Below, piece by piece: positions 53,012 to 62,706 of a DNA stretch of 64,000 nucleotides (positions are counted from its first letter, which is position 1; each line of letters opens with the position of its first letter). The stretch is from contig NZ_CP088297.1 in NCBI RefSeq assembly GCF_024666615.1, positions 4,010,501 through 4,074,500 of the forward strand. Direction: 5' to 3'. Source of the DNA: Aquabacterium sp. J223 (lineage in GTDB: Bacteria; Pseudomonadota; Gammaproteobacteria; Burkholderiales; Burkholderiaceae_C). The notes under the pieces are model-generated. The model was not told the DNA's origin and made no database searches. It saw only the letters and a program-made list of their open reading frames with translations. A program made the translations under genes and the position numbers.

Positions 53012-53753
53012 TTCGACTGGCGCAGACATGGCGGCGTTCAGCGACGGCAAATAATTGCTCTAAACCGGGTGTCCAGCCGGCCTCTCTTCCCCGCTTGTAT
53101 GCTTGACATACACCATCATTGAAGTCCACCAATATCCAACCTCCACTGAACAAGGGCAGCGATGTCGAGTGCCCTTCGTGCGTGACCCTTAGCGACCGAC
53201 CGCACTGCTGCCGCAGTGGGGCTGCCGTACCATGCGCCGCAACTCCTCGCGATCCCCGTCCACTGAAAGAAGACGGGTCCCCAAATTTTCACTTGACGCC
53301 CCTCCCCTTCGAGGACCTGTACGATCCTAACAATCTCGAATTCTCGTATGTAAGGCGGTCTAGCGAAGCGTCATCCACTGCTTAAGTAGTTTGCATACGT
53401 GATTGCACAAGCCGGCGAAAAAGAAAGCCGACGAGCTAGTCATCTCCAGTGTCCGGAAGTGGGCGGTCCCGTCTAGCTCGGCAATTTCCCCCTGGCAGCA
53501 AACATTCACGCTTGTCAAATCGAAGGCCCACTCTAGGTACAGCGCCACCGCAGACTTTCTGATGCAGGAGGCGCAAAAGGTGGAAAGGGACCGTGCCAGT
53601 GGGCAGCGTGTCCGCCATCCGCTAATGGCCTGAAGGTGAAGGGATGCTGCATCACTGAGGTGATAATTGCGCTTCGGCTGGCCCGCCTTCAAGCGTAACG
53701 CGATCGGTTCGCGAAAGCTGCTCCCCCACCCCACACCGTCATGCTCGGGTAGT
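53012..53753. other. AT-richer intergenic stretch
   Basis: No gene is recognisable. It contains the 6-bp inverted repeat TGTATG-CTTGA-CATACA (53096-53112), and a TTGACA (53103-53108) overlaps it. Open frames at 53360-53734 (minus) and 53403-53633 (plus) overlap each other and show no domain. It separates two catabolic clusters. Confidence 0.45.
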
Positions 53754-54935
53754 TCAGGCGCCTGCCACGATGCCGGCCTTCACCATGGCGTCAATTTCGC
53801 CATCTGACAAGCCGATCTGCCGTAGCAGCTGCAGGCTGTGCTCGCCCAGCTCCGGCGGGGCCGGCAGGTCCGGGAGCCGCTGGCGGTCGTAGCGCAGCGG
53901 GTGGCGCACCCCGCGCACCTCGCCCTGCCGCGGGTGCGGCGCGCGCACGAAGGGGTCGAGGTGGCGCACATGGGGGTCGTCCTCCAGCTCGTCCAGCCGC
54001 AGGGCGGGCGAGAACGGCACGTCGTGGGCCAGCAGGCGCCGCTCCCATTCCGCCGCCGGCCGGCGGGCGAACGCCTCGGCCAGCGCGCGGGCCAGGTCCT
54101 CGTAGTGGCGGACCCGGCTCTCGCGCCGGGCGAAGCGCTCGTCCTCGCCCAGGTCCGGCCGTTCGATGGCCAGCAGCAGGCCGCGCCAGAACTTGTCCGG
54201 CGACGACAGGTGCAGGCCGATGCGGCGTCCGTCGGCGCACATCAGCACGAACGATTGCGACAGCGCCGTGCGGCTGAACGGGCTCACCGCCTTGCCGCTG
54301 GCGAAGAACTGCGACAGCGGCTCGGTGGCGAACGCCAGGCAGGCCTCCACCATGTTCGCTTCCACCAGGCGGCCACGGCCGGTGCGCTCACGCTCGTAGA
54401 GCGCGGCCAGGACCCCCTGCGCGGCGAACAGGCCGGTGATGGCGTCGCACACCGCCGGTCCCGCGATGCGCGGGTCGGCGGAGTCGTGGAACAGGCTCAG
54501 CCAGCCGCTCAGGGCCTGGCCCACCGTGTCGTACGCCGGCCGGTCGCGGTAGGGTCCGGACTCGCCGAAGCCGCTGATGGCGCAGTAGATGAGCCGTGGG
54601 TTCGACGCCTGCAGCGCCGCCGCCCCGAGGCCCAGCCGCTCGGCCGCTCCGGGGCGCAGGTTGACGATCAGCACGTCGGCGTTGGCCGCCAGCGCCTTCA
54701 GCACCGACAGCCCCTGCGGCGACGCATAGTCCAGCGCCAGGCTGCGCTTGCCGCGGTTGTGGGCCTGGTACTGGGGGCTGTACAGGCCGCCGGCGAACGA
54801 TCGGAAGGGATCGCCGCCCTGGGGCCGCTCCACCTTGACGACGTCGGCCCCCAGCTCGGCGAGCTGCATGGCCGCATACGGCGCGGTGATGAAGGACCCC
54901 AGGTCCACGACACGAACACCATCGAGCATCGTCAT
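53754..54935 (-). CDS. Class III CoA-transferase (CaiB/BaiF family)
   Basis: 393 residues. Family features are VRVVDLGSFITAPYAAMQLA, ADVVKVERPQGGDPFRSF, NRGKRSLALDYASPQG and a catalytic Asp in the region YDTVGQALSGW. It moves CoA from one acyl-CoA to another acid. It lies downstream of a Bug gene and a citryl-CoA-lyase-like gene in one minus-strand operon, so it may activate the acid that the lyase cleaves. Confidence 0.93.
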   Translation of the reverse strand: MTMLDGVRVVDLGSFITAPYAAMQLAELGADVVKVERPQGGDPFRSFAGGLYSPQYQAHNRGKRSLALDYASPQGLSVLKALAANADVLIVNLRPGAAERLGLGAAALQASNPRLIYCAISGFGESGPYRDRPAYDTVGQALSGWLSLFHDSADPRIAGPAVCDAITGLFAAQGVLAALYERERTGRGRLVEANMVEACLAFATEPLSQFFASGKAVSPFSRTALSQSFVLMCADGRRIGLHLSSPDKFWRGLLLAIERPDLGEDERFARRESRVRHYEDLARALAEAFARRPAAEWERRLLAHDVPFSPALRLDELEDDPHVRHLDPFVRAPHPRQGEVRGVRHPLRYDRQRLPDLPAPPELGEHSLQLLRQIGLSDGEIDAMVKAGIVAGA

Positions 54936-54968
54936 CGTCCATCTCCCCGTGCAGCGCGGCCCATGGCG

Positions 54969-55952
54969 TCAACCGCCACCCTTGGCGCCGGTGGCCTTGA
55001 TGATCTTCGTCATCCGGACGGCGTCGCGCTGCAGGAACTGGGCGAACTGCGCCGGCGTCGACGGCTCGGGATCGACGCCCAGCGACTGCAGCCGCTCGAC
55101 CACCTCCGGGTCCGTCAGCGCCTTGCGCAGTTCGGTCGACATGCGGTTGGCGATGTCGTCCGGCGTGCCTGTGGGCGCGACCACCCCGTACCAGGCGCGG
55201 TACTCGAACTCCGACAGCCCCGGCGCCTCGGCGACGGCGGGAACGTCGGGCAGCGTCGGGTCGCGCTTGGGGCTGGAGACGGCCAGCAGCGTCAGCCGAC
55301 CGGCCTTGGCCTGCGGGATGGCGGTGGACAGCCCGGTGAACATCGCCTGCACCTGCCCGCCCATCACGTCGGTGAGCGCCGGCCCCACCCCCTTGTAGGG
55401 CACGTGGACGAGCTGGATGCCGGCCAGCAGCCTCATCCATTCCATGGCCAGGTAATGCGGACTGCCGTCGCCGATGGAGGCATAGGGCACCTGCCCAGGG
55501 GCCGCCTTGGCGCCGGCGATGAACTGCTGCAGGGACTTGTACGGTGACGAGGACGACGTCACGAGCGCGAACGGCACCGTCACCAACTGGCCGACCGGCT
55601 TGAACGACTTCATGGAGTCGTACGGCAACGAGGGATGGAAGTTCGGGTTGATCGAGTGGGAGTCGGTGATGACGCCGAAGGTGTAGCCGTCCGGCGCCGC
55701 CTTCGCGACGAGGTCCGAGCCGATGATGGTGCTGGCGCCGCCGCGGTTCTCGATCAGCACCTGCTGGCCCAGGGCCGCCGACAGCTTCGGCGCCAGCACG
55801 CGCACCACCGCATCGGTTCCGCCGCCCGGCGGGTACGGCACGACCAGGCGAACCGGCTTGTTCGGCCATGCGCCTTGGGCGGCGGCGCCGGTGGCCAGGG
55901 CCAGCAGCAGCAGGCCGGCCAGGTGCTGGGCGGCTCGGGAAAAACGCTTCAT
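54969..55952 (-). CDS. Bug-family (tripartite tricarboxylate transporter) binding protein
   Basis: 327 residues from ATG 55952. The signal peptide (LAGLLLLALATGAAAQG) is followed by WPNKPVRLVVPYPPGGGTDA, IENRGGASTIIGSDLVAK and VPYASIGDGSPH. It is a periplasmic carboxylate-binding protein in the operon with the CoA-transferase and the lyase-like gene, 33 bp from the former. Confidence 0.93.
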   Translation of the reverse strand: MKRFSRAAQHLAGLLLLALATGAAAQGAWPNKPVRLVVPYPPGGGTDAVVRVLAPKLSAALGQQVLIENRGGASTIIGSDLVAKAAPDGYTFGVITDSHSINPNFHPSLPYDSMKSFKPVGQLVTVPFALVTSSSSPYKSLQQFIAGAKAAPGQVPYASIGDGSPHYLAMEWMRLLAGIQLVHVPYKGVGPALTDVMGGQVQAMFTGLSTAIPQAKAGRLTLLAVSSPKRDPTLPDVPAVAEAPGLSEFEYRAWYGVVAPTGTPDDIANRMSTELRKALTDPEVVERLQSLGVDPEPSTPAQFAQFLQRDAVRMTKIIKATGAKGGG

Positions 55953-56001
55953 GTCATCTCCTCGGACAGGGCCGATGCGGTGAAAGGCCCGGAAGGCGAC
56001 G

Positions 56002-56781
56002 TCAGGCCGCGCCGGCGGCCCGCGAACTCTCTTCTTCGGCGCGCAGCCAGATCTCCTTGCCGATCGGTGTGCGCAGCTCCTCGACGAGGTGCCCGACAAG
56101 ACCGATGGCGCGACCGATGACGGCGAGCCCGCGGGACGCCTGCCAGGGCAGCCCGAGCTCGCAGGTCAACGCGCCGATGGCCCCGGTGGCGTTGATCGGC
56201 AGCGTGCGCTGGTGGACGCGTTCCGCCTCGCGCTGGACCGCCTCCAGCAGCGCGACGTGGCGGCCCTTGAACCCATGCTCGGCCGCGATCTCGAACAGCC
56301 GCGGGGTGCGCGGATCGATCGGCTTGTGCAGGTGATGGCCCAGGCCGGGCAGCGCGGTCCGCCGAACCCGGTGGTCTTCCACGATCTGTGCGGCCACGGC
56401 CTCGTGCGCGGAGGTCGGGTGCGCCGCCTGTGCCTCGATCAGCAGGCGCGCCACGCCTTCGGAGCCGCCGGCGAAGACGCTGCCCATGCCGTTCAGGCCC
56501 GAGGCCACCGCCGACTGCATGGCCTCGGGCGCGCCCAGCAGCGTCAGGCGCGCCGCGATGGCGCTGGGCGTGAGGCCGTGCTCGACCAGCGTCACCACCA
56601 CCGCGTTGAAGACGGCCGCCTCGCCCGGCGTGGGTCGCCGGCCGGTCAGCTCCAGCCACGCCATCTCGCCGAGGTCGAGGTGGCCGAGGATGTCGTTGGG
56701 CAGGTCGAGCCCGCGAACGACGATGCGCTCCCGGGTGCTCCAGCCCATCTCACTGTTCAGCGGTTGCCGGACCCGTTCCAT
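56002..56781 (-). CDS. Short citrate-synthase-fold protein (citryl-CoA-lyase-like)
   Basis: 259 residues from ATG 56781, about 100 shorter than citrate synthase. Family motifs are DILGHLDLGEMAWLELTGRR, TPGEAAVFNAVVVTLVEHGL, GSVFAGGSEGVARLL and ALPGLGHHLHKPIDPRTPRL. The second active-site His (PGLGHH) is kept; the first (HGG in citrate synthase) is replaced by AGG. Short members are annotated as citryl-CoA lyases. It may cleave a citryl-CoA-like thioester made by the adjacent CoA-transferase (inference). Confidence 0.82.
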   Translation of the reverse strand: MERVRQPLNSEMGWSTRERIVVRGLDLPNDILGHLDLGEMAWLELTGRRPTPGEAAVFNAVVVTLVEHGLTPSAIAARLTLLGAPEAMQSAVASGLNGMGSVFAGGSEGVARLLIEAQAAHPTSAHEAVAAQIVEDHRVRRTALPGLGHHLHKPIDPRTPRLFEIAAEHGFKGRHVALLEAVQREAERVHQRTLPINATGAIGALTCELGLPWQASRGLAVIGRAIGLVGHLVEELRTPIGKEIWLRAEEESSRAAGAA

Positions 56782-56868
56782 CGCCGGTCTCCCTGTCCGT
56801 GTCGAGCGTGGATCTTCTGCCCACACCTATCATGGGTCAAATCGATAAAGGGTATTCGGTGAATCCGG

Positions 56869-57810
56869 ATGGCGAATATCAGGGACGTCGACCTCAACCT
56901 GCTCACGGTGCTCGACCAGCTCGTCGCCCAGCGCAGCGTGACACGGGCGGCCGCCGCGCTCGGCATGTCGCAGCCGGCGGTCAGCGCGGCGCTGCAGCGC
57001 CTGCGCACCCAGATCGGCGACGCGCTGTTCGTGCGGACGCGCCACGGCATGGCCCCCACCCCGCGGGCGTTGGCCTTGCACGAGCAGGTGCGGGCCGGGC
57101 TGCAACTGCTGCGCACCGGATTGGAGGGCGTGTCGAGCTTCGATCCGGCCACCTCGCGGCGCGAGTTCCGCCTGCTGCTGAGCGACGTCGGCCAGGTGCT
57201 CTACCTGCCGGCGCTGATGGTGGAGCTGCACGACACCGCGCCCCACGTGACCCTCACCGCCGTCACGCTGCCCCGCGACCGCTACCGCGACGCACTGGAG
57301 GCGGGCGACGTCGACCTGGCCGTAGGCCACCTGCCGCAGTTGGGCGACGCCTTCTTCCAGCAGCGCCTGCTCGAGGACCGTTTCGTCGGCCTAGCACGGG
57401 CGGAGCATCCGCGCGTCGGCCGCTCGCTGACCCTCGCCCGCTTCGTCGCGGAATCGCATGTCGCGGTAGTCCCCGTCGGCCCGTCGCCAAACGCGCTGGA
57501 GCAGACCCTTCGCGCCTTGAAGATTCAGCGTCGAGTCTCGCTGGCCGTGCCCAACTTCCTGGCGGCACCGCTCATTGTGCGGGGCACCGAACTGCTGGCC
57601 TGCGTGCCGCACCGCGTGATCCGCGCCATGCCGACCGTGTCGGGCTTGCGCGTCATGGCGCTGCCGTTCGCCACGCCGGCCCTTCAGGTCAACCAGTTCT
57701 GGCACCGGCGCCAGCACCTCGACGATGGGCATCGCTGGCTGCGCGGCGTGATCGCCAAGGTGATGTCACCACCCGGCACGGGCGACTACGTCGACCGGGA
57801 CGCCGGCTAA
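56869..57810 (+). CDS. LysR-family regulator
   Basis: 313 residues. The winged-helix start is DLNLLTVLDQLVAQRSVTRA and AAALGMSQPAVSAALQRLR. The effector domain follows. It is divergent from the CoA-transferase/lyase operon (87 bp gap) and most likely its activator. It is convergent with the MarR gene, overlapping by four bases. Confidence 0.93.
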   Translation: MANIRDVDLNLLTVLDQLVAQRSVTRAAAALGMSQPAVSAALQRLRTQIGDALFVRTRHGMAPTPRALALHEQVRAGLQLLRTGLEGVSSFDPATSRREFRLLLSDVGQVLYLPALMVELHDTAPHVTLTAVTLPRDRYRDALEAGDVDLAVGHLPQLGDAFFQQRLLEDRFVGLARAEHPRVGRSLTLARFVAESHVAVVPVGPSPNALEQTLRALKIQRRVSLAVPNFLAAPLIVRGTELLACVPHRVIRAMPTVSGLRVMALPFATPALQVNQFWHRRQHLDDGHRWLRGVIAKVMSPPGTGDYVDRDAG

Positions 57811-58310
57811 CCCGCCTTGTTCAGCGCCCCGTCGTCCGCCAAGTTGTCGATCATGCGCAGCAGCGTCTGCCGCACGATCCTCACGTCCTTATCGGAAACG
57901 CCGGCGAGCGCGATGGCGTTCACATCTTCGGCCAGCGGCACCAGCTTCCCCTTCAACTGGCGGCCCTTCGGCGTCAGGAAGACATAGACGTTCTTGCGGT
58001 TCTCCGCCCGTTGGCTCAGCGTGACGTAGCCCAGCGCCTCCATCGCCCGCAGCGCGATGAAGGTGGTCGGCTCGGACACGCCAGCCTCAACGCTCAATTC
58101 GCGTTTGGTGACGCCGTCCTGCTCCCACAGGATGCGCAGGAACGTCCAGTGACCAAGCTGCACGTTGTGGGCGGACAGCCGCGCCTGCAGCGACCGCAGC
58201 AGCGCCCGGGTGGCGTCCTTCACCAGATGGGCGATCCGATCGTTGGGCACGGCGTCGTGCCAGTGGCGAAGCACCCTCTCGGCAATCTCCTTACTGCGAT
58301 CGACCTTCAC
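57807..58310 (-). CDS. MarR-family regulator
   Basis: 167 residues from GTG 58310; no ATG precedes the conserved part. The winged helix is seen in LGHWTFLRILWEQDGVTKRE, SVEAGVSEPTTFIALRAMEA and AENRKNVYVFLTPKGRQL. It usually controls an adjacent efflux or catabolic gene; the MFS transporter is directly upstream. A broken relative lies at 42020-42195. Confidence 0.9.
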   Translation of the reverse strand: MKVDRSKEIAERVLRHWHDAVPNDRIAHLVKDATRALLRSLQARLSAHNVQLGHWTFLRILWEQDGVTKRELSVEAGVSEPTTFIALRAMEALGYVTLSQRAENRKNVYVFLTPKGRQLKGKLVPLAEDVNAIALAGVSDKDVRIVRQTLLRMIDNLADDGALNKAG

Positions 58311-58434
58311 ACCAGCCACACGCGCCCTTTGGGGAATCAATTGAATCCATTGTCGCAGAGCGTCCCAGGCCGCCGGCGGTGTGCGTGTCTGTGGCCGCAC
58401 CAACTCGACGGTGATTCGCACCGTGTCTGGACCG

Positions 58435-59648
58435 CTACCGAGCAGGGCCGAAGGAGGCCCGGGTAAGCAGCACGATGCTGCCTGCCAGCGGCAACGCCAG
58501 GAGCGCGAAGGCCCAGCCGTAACCGCCCAGCGCACCCCCGATGAACCCGAAGACCGGCGGCCCAGAGACCACGCCGGAGAAGGTGAAGAACAGGGTGCCC
58601 GCCGTCGCGGTCGCCGCCTGCCCTGGCGGCGAGGCGCGCGCGACCGTGGCCAGCGAAACCCCGTTCCACCCCACCGCGGTAGCGCCGTAGGCGCACAGCA
58701 ACGTGAGCACCAACCCCTCGGGGCTATGGACAGACAGCAGCGGCATCAGCAGGCCGCAGCAGGCCATGGACGCCGCGAGGCACAGCAGCATGCGCTTCGG
58801 CCCGAGCCACCGGTCGGCCAGTACCCCCAGCCAATGCGCGCCCCGACACCGAAGAATTGGGCCATGGCCAGCGCGCCACCAGCCCGCGCCAGCGTCCAGC
58901 CCAGGTCCGCAGTGAGGTAGCTGACCATGTAGGAGGTCAGGGTGACCTGGACGATGGAGAACACTAGGCTGCACAGCGCCACGCTGCGAAGCACCCGGTG
59001 GGCCATGACGACGCGCACCGGCCCCAGGAAGTCCCGCCAGTGGGGCCAGCGGGCGCTGGCGACGCGTTCGCGGTCGAGTTCCCGGGCCAGCGGCATCGCG
59101 CTCAGAGCCGCCACCACGCACATGACGGCCAGTCCGAGCAGCGCGACTACGCCACTGTTGAAGGCGGCCAGCGGTGGAACGATCAGACCGGCCAGAACGC
59201 CACCGAGCGGCACCCCGGTCTGCTTGATCGAAAAGACCAGCGCATAGTGACGAGGGTCGGTGCTGCGCGCCAGCATCTGGCTGCTGGCCGGCGTGATCGG
59301 CCCGTAGCCCAGGCCGATGACGACGGCGCCGAGCGCGGCCAGCGGCAGCAACGTGGAAGTCAGCAGCAGCACCCCGATCGCGGTGCAAAGCAGCGACAGC
59401 TGGCTGGTGCGGATGGGCCCCAGGCGTCCCACCGCGATCGCGGCGACTTGGGTGGAGAACACCGCGCCGATGTAGACCAGCGCGACGAACACCCCGACCG
59501 CGAACAGCCCGAGCTGGAGCCGCTGCAGGAGCAGCGGCGCCGCGACGGTCGGCCCGATAACGGCCGCCGACGCGGCGACCTGGACGACGGTAGTGATCGG
59601 CAGGGCCGCGCGGCGGACCCCCTCGCTAAGGGGAAGGTTGATGGTAAT
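58435..59648 (-). CDS. MFS transporter, with an apparent frameshift and unresolved start
   Basis: The first part (ALPITTVVQVAASAAVIGPT, LVYIGAVFSTQVAAIAVGRL, VFSIKQTGVPLGGVLAGLIV) is a major-facilitator N-half. The frame breaks in the C run 58824-58828; adding one base joins ARIGWG to VLADRWLGPKRMLL and the rest of the C-half, ending RASFGPAR. No ATG or GTG precedes the conserved start; GTG 59492 is internal, so the real start near 59640 is unclear. It is an inner-membrane permease, possibly under the adjacent MarR. Confidence 0.75.
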
Positions 59649-59673
59649 GTCTGCTTCTAGATGATGAGTACGA

Positions 59674-59698
59674 GCGGGGGCGCCAGATGCGCCCCCGC
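59674..59698 (-). terminator. Terminator hairpin after the lipoprotein hydrolase gene
   Basis: GCGGGGGCGC and GCGCCCCCGC (59674-59683 and 59689-59698) form a perfect 10-bp stem with a 5-nt loop. It lies 10 bp beyond the hydrolase stop. It lacks a clean T tract. Confidence 0.55.
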
Positions 59699-59708
59699 CC
59701 TTAGCACT

Positions 59709-61139
59709 TTAGAGACCGCCCGACGGGTTGTTCTGTGGGCGGTTCGCGCTCACCGGCTGATAGGCGACGAACAGCGGGGTGGACGACGGGAACAGCGACT
59801 TCGCGCGCGCGTTCATCGCCGCGGGCGTCGTGTCTGGCCAAGTGCCCGTGCTGATCCGCTCGAGCAGCACTTCCACCGATGCAGCCGCCTCCGACGCATC
59901 GAAGGTGCAGTGACCGGTTCGATCGACAATGGCCGTGCGATACAGGGCAGTGTTGCCCTGATTTGCCTGCATCTTCTGCGTGTACGAGTCGATGATTGTT
60001 GGCGGTACCGCATGGTCGCCGGTGGTGTGAGTTCGCAGCACCGGCACTTGCGGACGTCCGCGGACGATGCGCCCCGGCTGGTTCCAGAAGTCAATCGCAC
60101 CAGGATCTGCCTGCACCCGCTGCGTGCTTCCCAGCGTTGCCAGGTCCGCCTGCAACGTGGTACCACTTGCAGCATAGAGAGACTCCACCAAGGCCTTGGT
60201 TGCCGGCTCGGCCCGATTAAACAACTGGCCGTAGTCGATACCGCTATTCCACGACAGATTGCGCGCGGTGGCCGACCCACCGGCGTGCTCGAACATGTAG
60301 CGAGACTGCCCGCCCGGCTGGGATGAATTGACAATGGCAGTTTCGAAGATCGCCTGCTGAAACGCCACCGGATCGTTGAAGTTGGGCTTCGGCTTGGTGG
60401 TGTCCGTCCACGGCGCCCATTGACCGATTGCCGAGGCAAGAGCAATGCGCGCTTTGCCCGCAGGTGTAGCCTGCGCCTGCGTCAACGCGGTACGCCACTG
60501 CTGCGCCTGACTGCTTACAGTGGTCAAGGCATCGAAATTAAGGATCTGCAACTGCGGCGCAAGAAGCGTGCGCAGCACGTACCAACCGTCGTGCATCATG
60601 TTCATTAACACGACCGGCTCGTGGGCGCAACCCGCGACCACGCCATCCACCCGATTCGGGTACCGCTCGGCAAAGTTCAGTGCGACGTACCCGCCGCCCG
60701 AATGGCCATATTGGATGGTCCTGGTCGGCTTTCCGTAACGCTGTGTGAAGCTGTCCATGACCGACAGCAACTCGGTAGTTTCGCGCTCCGGATCGTAGAT
60801 GTTATTTCGCTGCGGATGCCGGTTCGTGCCGGAAAGGCCGTACCCTCTCTGCAGCCAGTAGCAGTTCTGCGCGCTGTCTTTCCGTGGGATGTAGTCTAGA
60901 TCGTTGATCAGCACACCGTTCCAATTCGTCGGTCGCCGCATGCCCCAAGGTGTCCCGCCGGGGAGCGTCCCCTCGACTTCGTCGTACGTCACGGTGCCGT
61001 TGCAGCCCAGAATTTGGGCCAGCGCTGGGGCGTCGTCGTCACCGCCTCCGCAACCGGCAATGGACAAGATCACTGCCAACGACAGCGCCTTGAAGTGAAA
61101 GGCAGGCGCGCGAAGGCGCAGGCTGAACTGGTCGCTCAT
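59709..61139 (-). CDS. Alpha/beta-hydrolase lipoprotein
   Basis: 476 residues from ATG 61139. The hydrophobic N-terminus ends LSIAGCGGGDDD, a lipobox followed by Asp, so it is lipid-anchored. The nucleophile elbow is IQYGHSGGGYVALNFAERYP. Other core parts are VPVLRTHTTGDHAVPPTIID (Asp region) and VDRTGHCTF (His). It is probably an esterase or lipase-like enzyme acting outside the inner membrane. Its substrate is unknown. Confidence 0.82.
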   Translation of the reverse strand: MSDQFSLRLRAPAFHFKALSLAVILSIAGCGGGDDDAPALAQILGCNGTVTYDEVEGTLPGGTPWGMRRPTNWNGVLINDLDYIPRKDSAQNCYWLQRGYGLSGTNRHPQRNNIYDPERETTELLSVMDSFTQRYGKPTRTIQYGHSGGGYVALNFAERYPNRVDGVVAGCAHEPVVLMNMMHDGWYVLRTLLAPQLQILNFDALTTVSSQAQQWRTALTQAQATPAGKARIALASAIGQWAPWTDTTKPKPNFNDPVAFQQAIFETAIVNSSQPGGQSRYMFEHAGGSATARNLSWNSGIDYGQLFNRAEPATKALVESLYAASGTTLQADLATLGSTQRVQADPGAIDFWNQPGRIVRGRPQVPVLRTHTTGDHAVPPTIIDSYTQKMQANQGNTALYRTAIVDRTGHCTFDASEAAASVEVLLERISTGTWPDTTPAAMNARAKSLFPSSTPLFVAYQPVSANRPQNNPSGGL

Positions 61140-61491
61140 AAGGTGTCTCCTAGTTAACTTTGTCAAAAGGCTCCGGCGGCAATCCGCCACGGTAAAGCGG
61201 CACGTCTGCCGTTTGTCATGCAGTTCCATACGACTTTACGTGTGGATCCACCAGCGCCTTCTTTAGGCGCCTAAGCTTATTCTTCGCGCTGCCTGTATGA
61301 CATGTCAAGCGAGGTTGCACCCACTGCGCGAACAGCGCTGGGCATGCCGTGGTCGCGACTAGGCGGACCGCCAGCGTCCGTTCAAGTGCCGATGGAGTCG
61401 TTGAAGGCCGTGGACTCTCGCCGCGCTGTCCCCCAGGGATTCGTAGCGAGTAGTTCTAGAGTCCGATCAACCCGAGATGGAGATCGGACCG
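61140..61491. other. Intergenic stretch before the second IS
   Basis: No gene is recognisable. It holds the upstream region of the lipoprotein hydrolase and the left flank of the decayed IS3-type element. I could not locate a terminal inverted repeat. Confidence 0.4.
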
Positions 61492-61780
61492 ATGAAGAAG
61501 CGCTACACCGAGGAACAGATCATTGGCTTCCTGCGTGAGGCCTATGCCGGGCTGCCGGTTAAGGAGCTGTGCAGGAAGCATGGCTTCAGCGAGCCGAGGT
61601 ACTACGCCTGGAAGGCCAAGTTCGCGGGCATGAAGGTGTCGGACGCGCAGCGCCTGAAGGCGCTGGAGGCGGAGAACACGGGCTGAAGAAACTGCTGGAC
61701 CACTCGATGCTCGAAGTCGACGCGATGCGCGAGGTGCTCAAGGGAAAGCGACGGCCGTGGCGGCGCGTCGCGAGGTGGTG
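61492..61780 (+). pseudogene. IS3-family OrfA (IS407/IS2-like), frameshifted
   Basis: It begins MKKRYTEEQIIGFLREAYAG and has the HTH LCRKHGFSEPRYYAWKAKF. One base is missing near 61678, after LKALEAENT, so the normal continuation LKKLLDHSMLEVDAMREVLK is in another frame. It is unrelated to IS copies A and B. Confidence 0.82.
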
Positions 61781-62628
61781 CGGCAGCTGCAGGACTTGGG
61801 CTTGAGGAGCGCCAGGCCCTGAGGCAAGTGGGCATGAGCCCAGCACCCTGCGCTACCGCCCCCGCGACGACAGCAACGGCCGGCTGCGCAAGCGCCTGAC
61901 AGAGCTTGCCGGCCAGCACCGCCGCCACGGCTACCGGATGCTGCACAGCCGCCTCCGCATCGACGGCTGGGCGATCAACGTCAAGCGCACCTACCGGGTC
62001 TACCGCGAAGAAGGCCTGATGGTGCGCAAGCGCAAGCGCCGGCGCGAGAAGCTGCCGGTGCCCGTGCGGCAGCCTCTGGTGCGCCCAATGCAACCCGCGA
62101 CCAGGTGTGCAGCATCGGATTCGTGTTCGACGAGCTGGCCGATGGCCGCCGGGCGACGACACTGACCGTCGTGGACGACTGCAGCAGAGAGGCAGTCCAG
62201 ATCGCCGTGGACACGTCGATCCCAGCGCTGTACGTCACACAAGTGCTCGACCAAGTGAAGGCCCGGCGGGGCCTGCCCAAGGTGATCCGCACTGACTAAC
62301 AACGGCCCGGAGTCCGCGGGCCAGACGATATGCAGGGCCAGGGCCGCCCGAAACGGCGTCGAGCTGCGCTTCATCAGCCCGGCAAGCCGGTGCAGAACGC
62401 CTACATCGAGAGCTTCAACAGCCGCTTCCGCGACGAGTGTCTGTCGCAGCACTGGTTCGCCAGCCTGAGCCACATGCGCAGCGTCATCGAGAACTGGCGC
62501 GAGGACTACAACCGCCACCGGCCACAGCACCCTCGGGCACGTGCCGCCGGCCGTGTTCGCCGCGCGGTGCCGCCAGCATGCTGGCGGCACCGCGCCAAAC
62601 ACCGCTTTGACGACTACGATGCAGTCCC
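61781..62628 (+). pseudogene. IS3-family transposase OrfB, multiply frameshifted
   Basis: Pieces in several frames make up an IS3 OrfB: RKRLTELAGQHRRHGYRMLH, VYREEGLMVRKRKRRR, IGFVFDELADGRRATTLTVV (first catalytic Asp region), ARRGLPKVIRTD and QNAYIESFNSRFRDECLSQH (catalytic Glu region). At least three frameshifts make it inactive. The element's outer ends are not resolved. Confidence 0.8.
62562..62595. repeat. Perfect 34-bp palindrome
   Basis: Two 17-base arms meet without a loop at the centre GCATGC (62576-62581). The left arm reads GCGCGGTGCCGCCAGCA. It lies in the 3' part of the decayed OrfB and could form a cruciform or mRNA hairpin. Confidence 0.9.
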
Positions 62629-62706
62629 CTGAGCTCTAAATCGAAGCGCTACGAAACCTGGGGGCAGCGCATCTATGGCCTCGATGCCTTACCGGTGCGT
62701 GCTTTG

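Noticed and set aside
53360-53734. 124-codon minus-strand frame in the gap after gntR
   Set aside because: No ribosome site, no domain, and it overlaps another equally weak frame on the plus strand.
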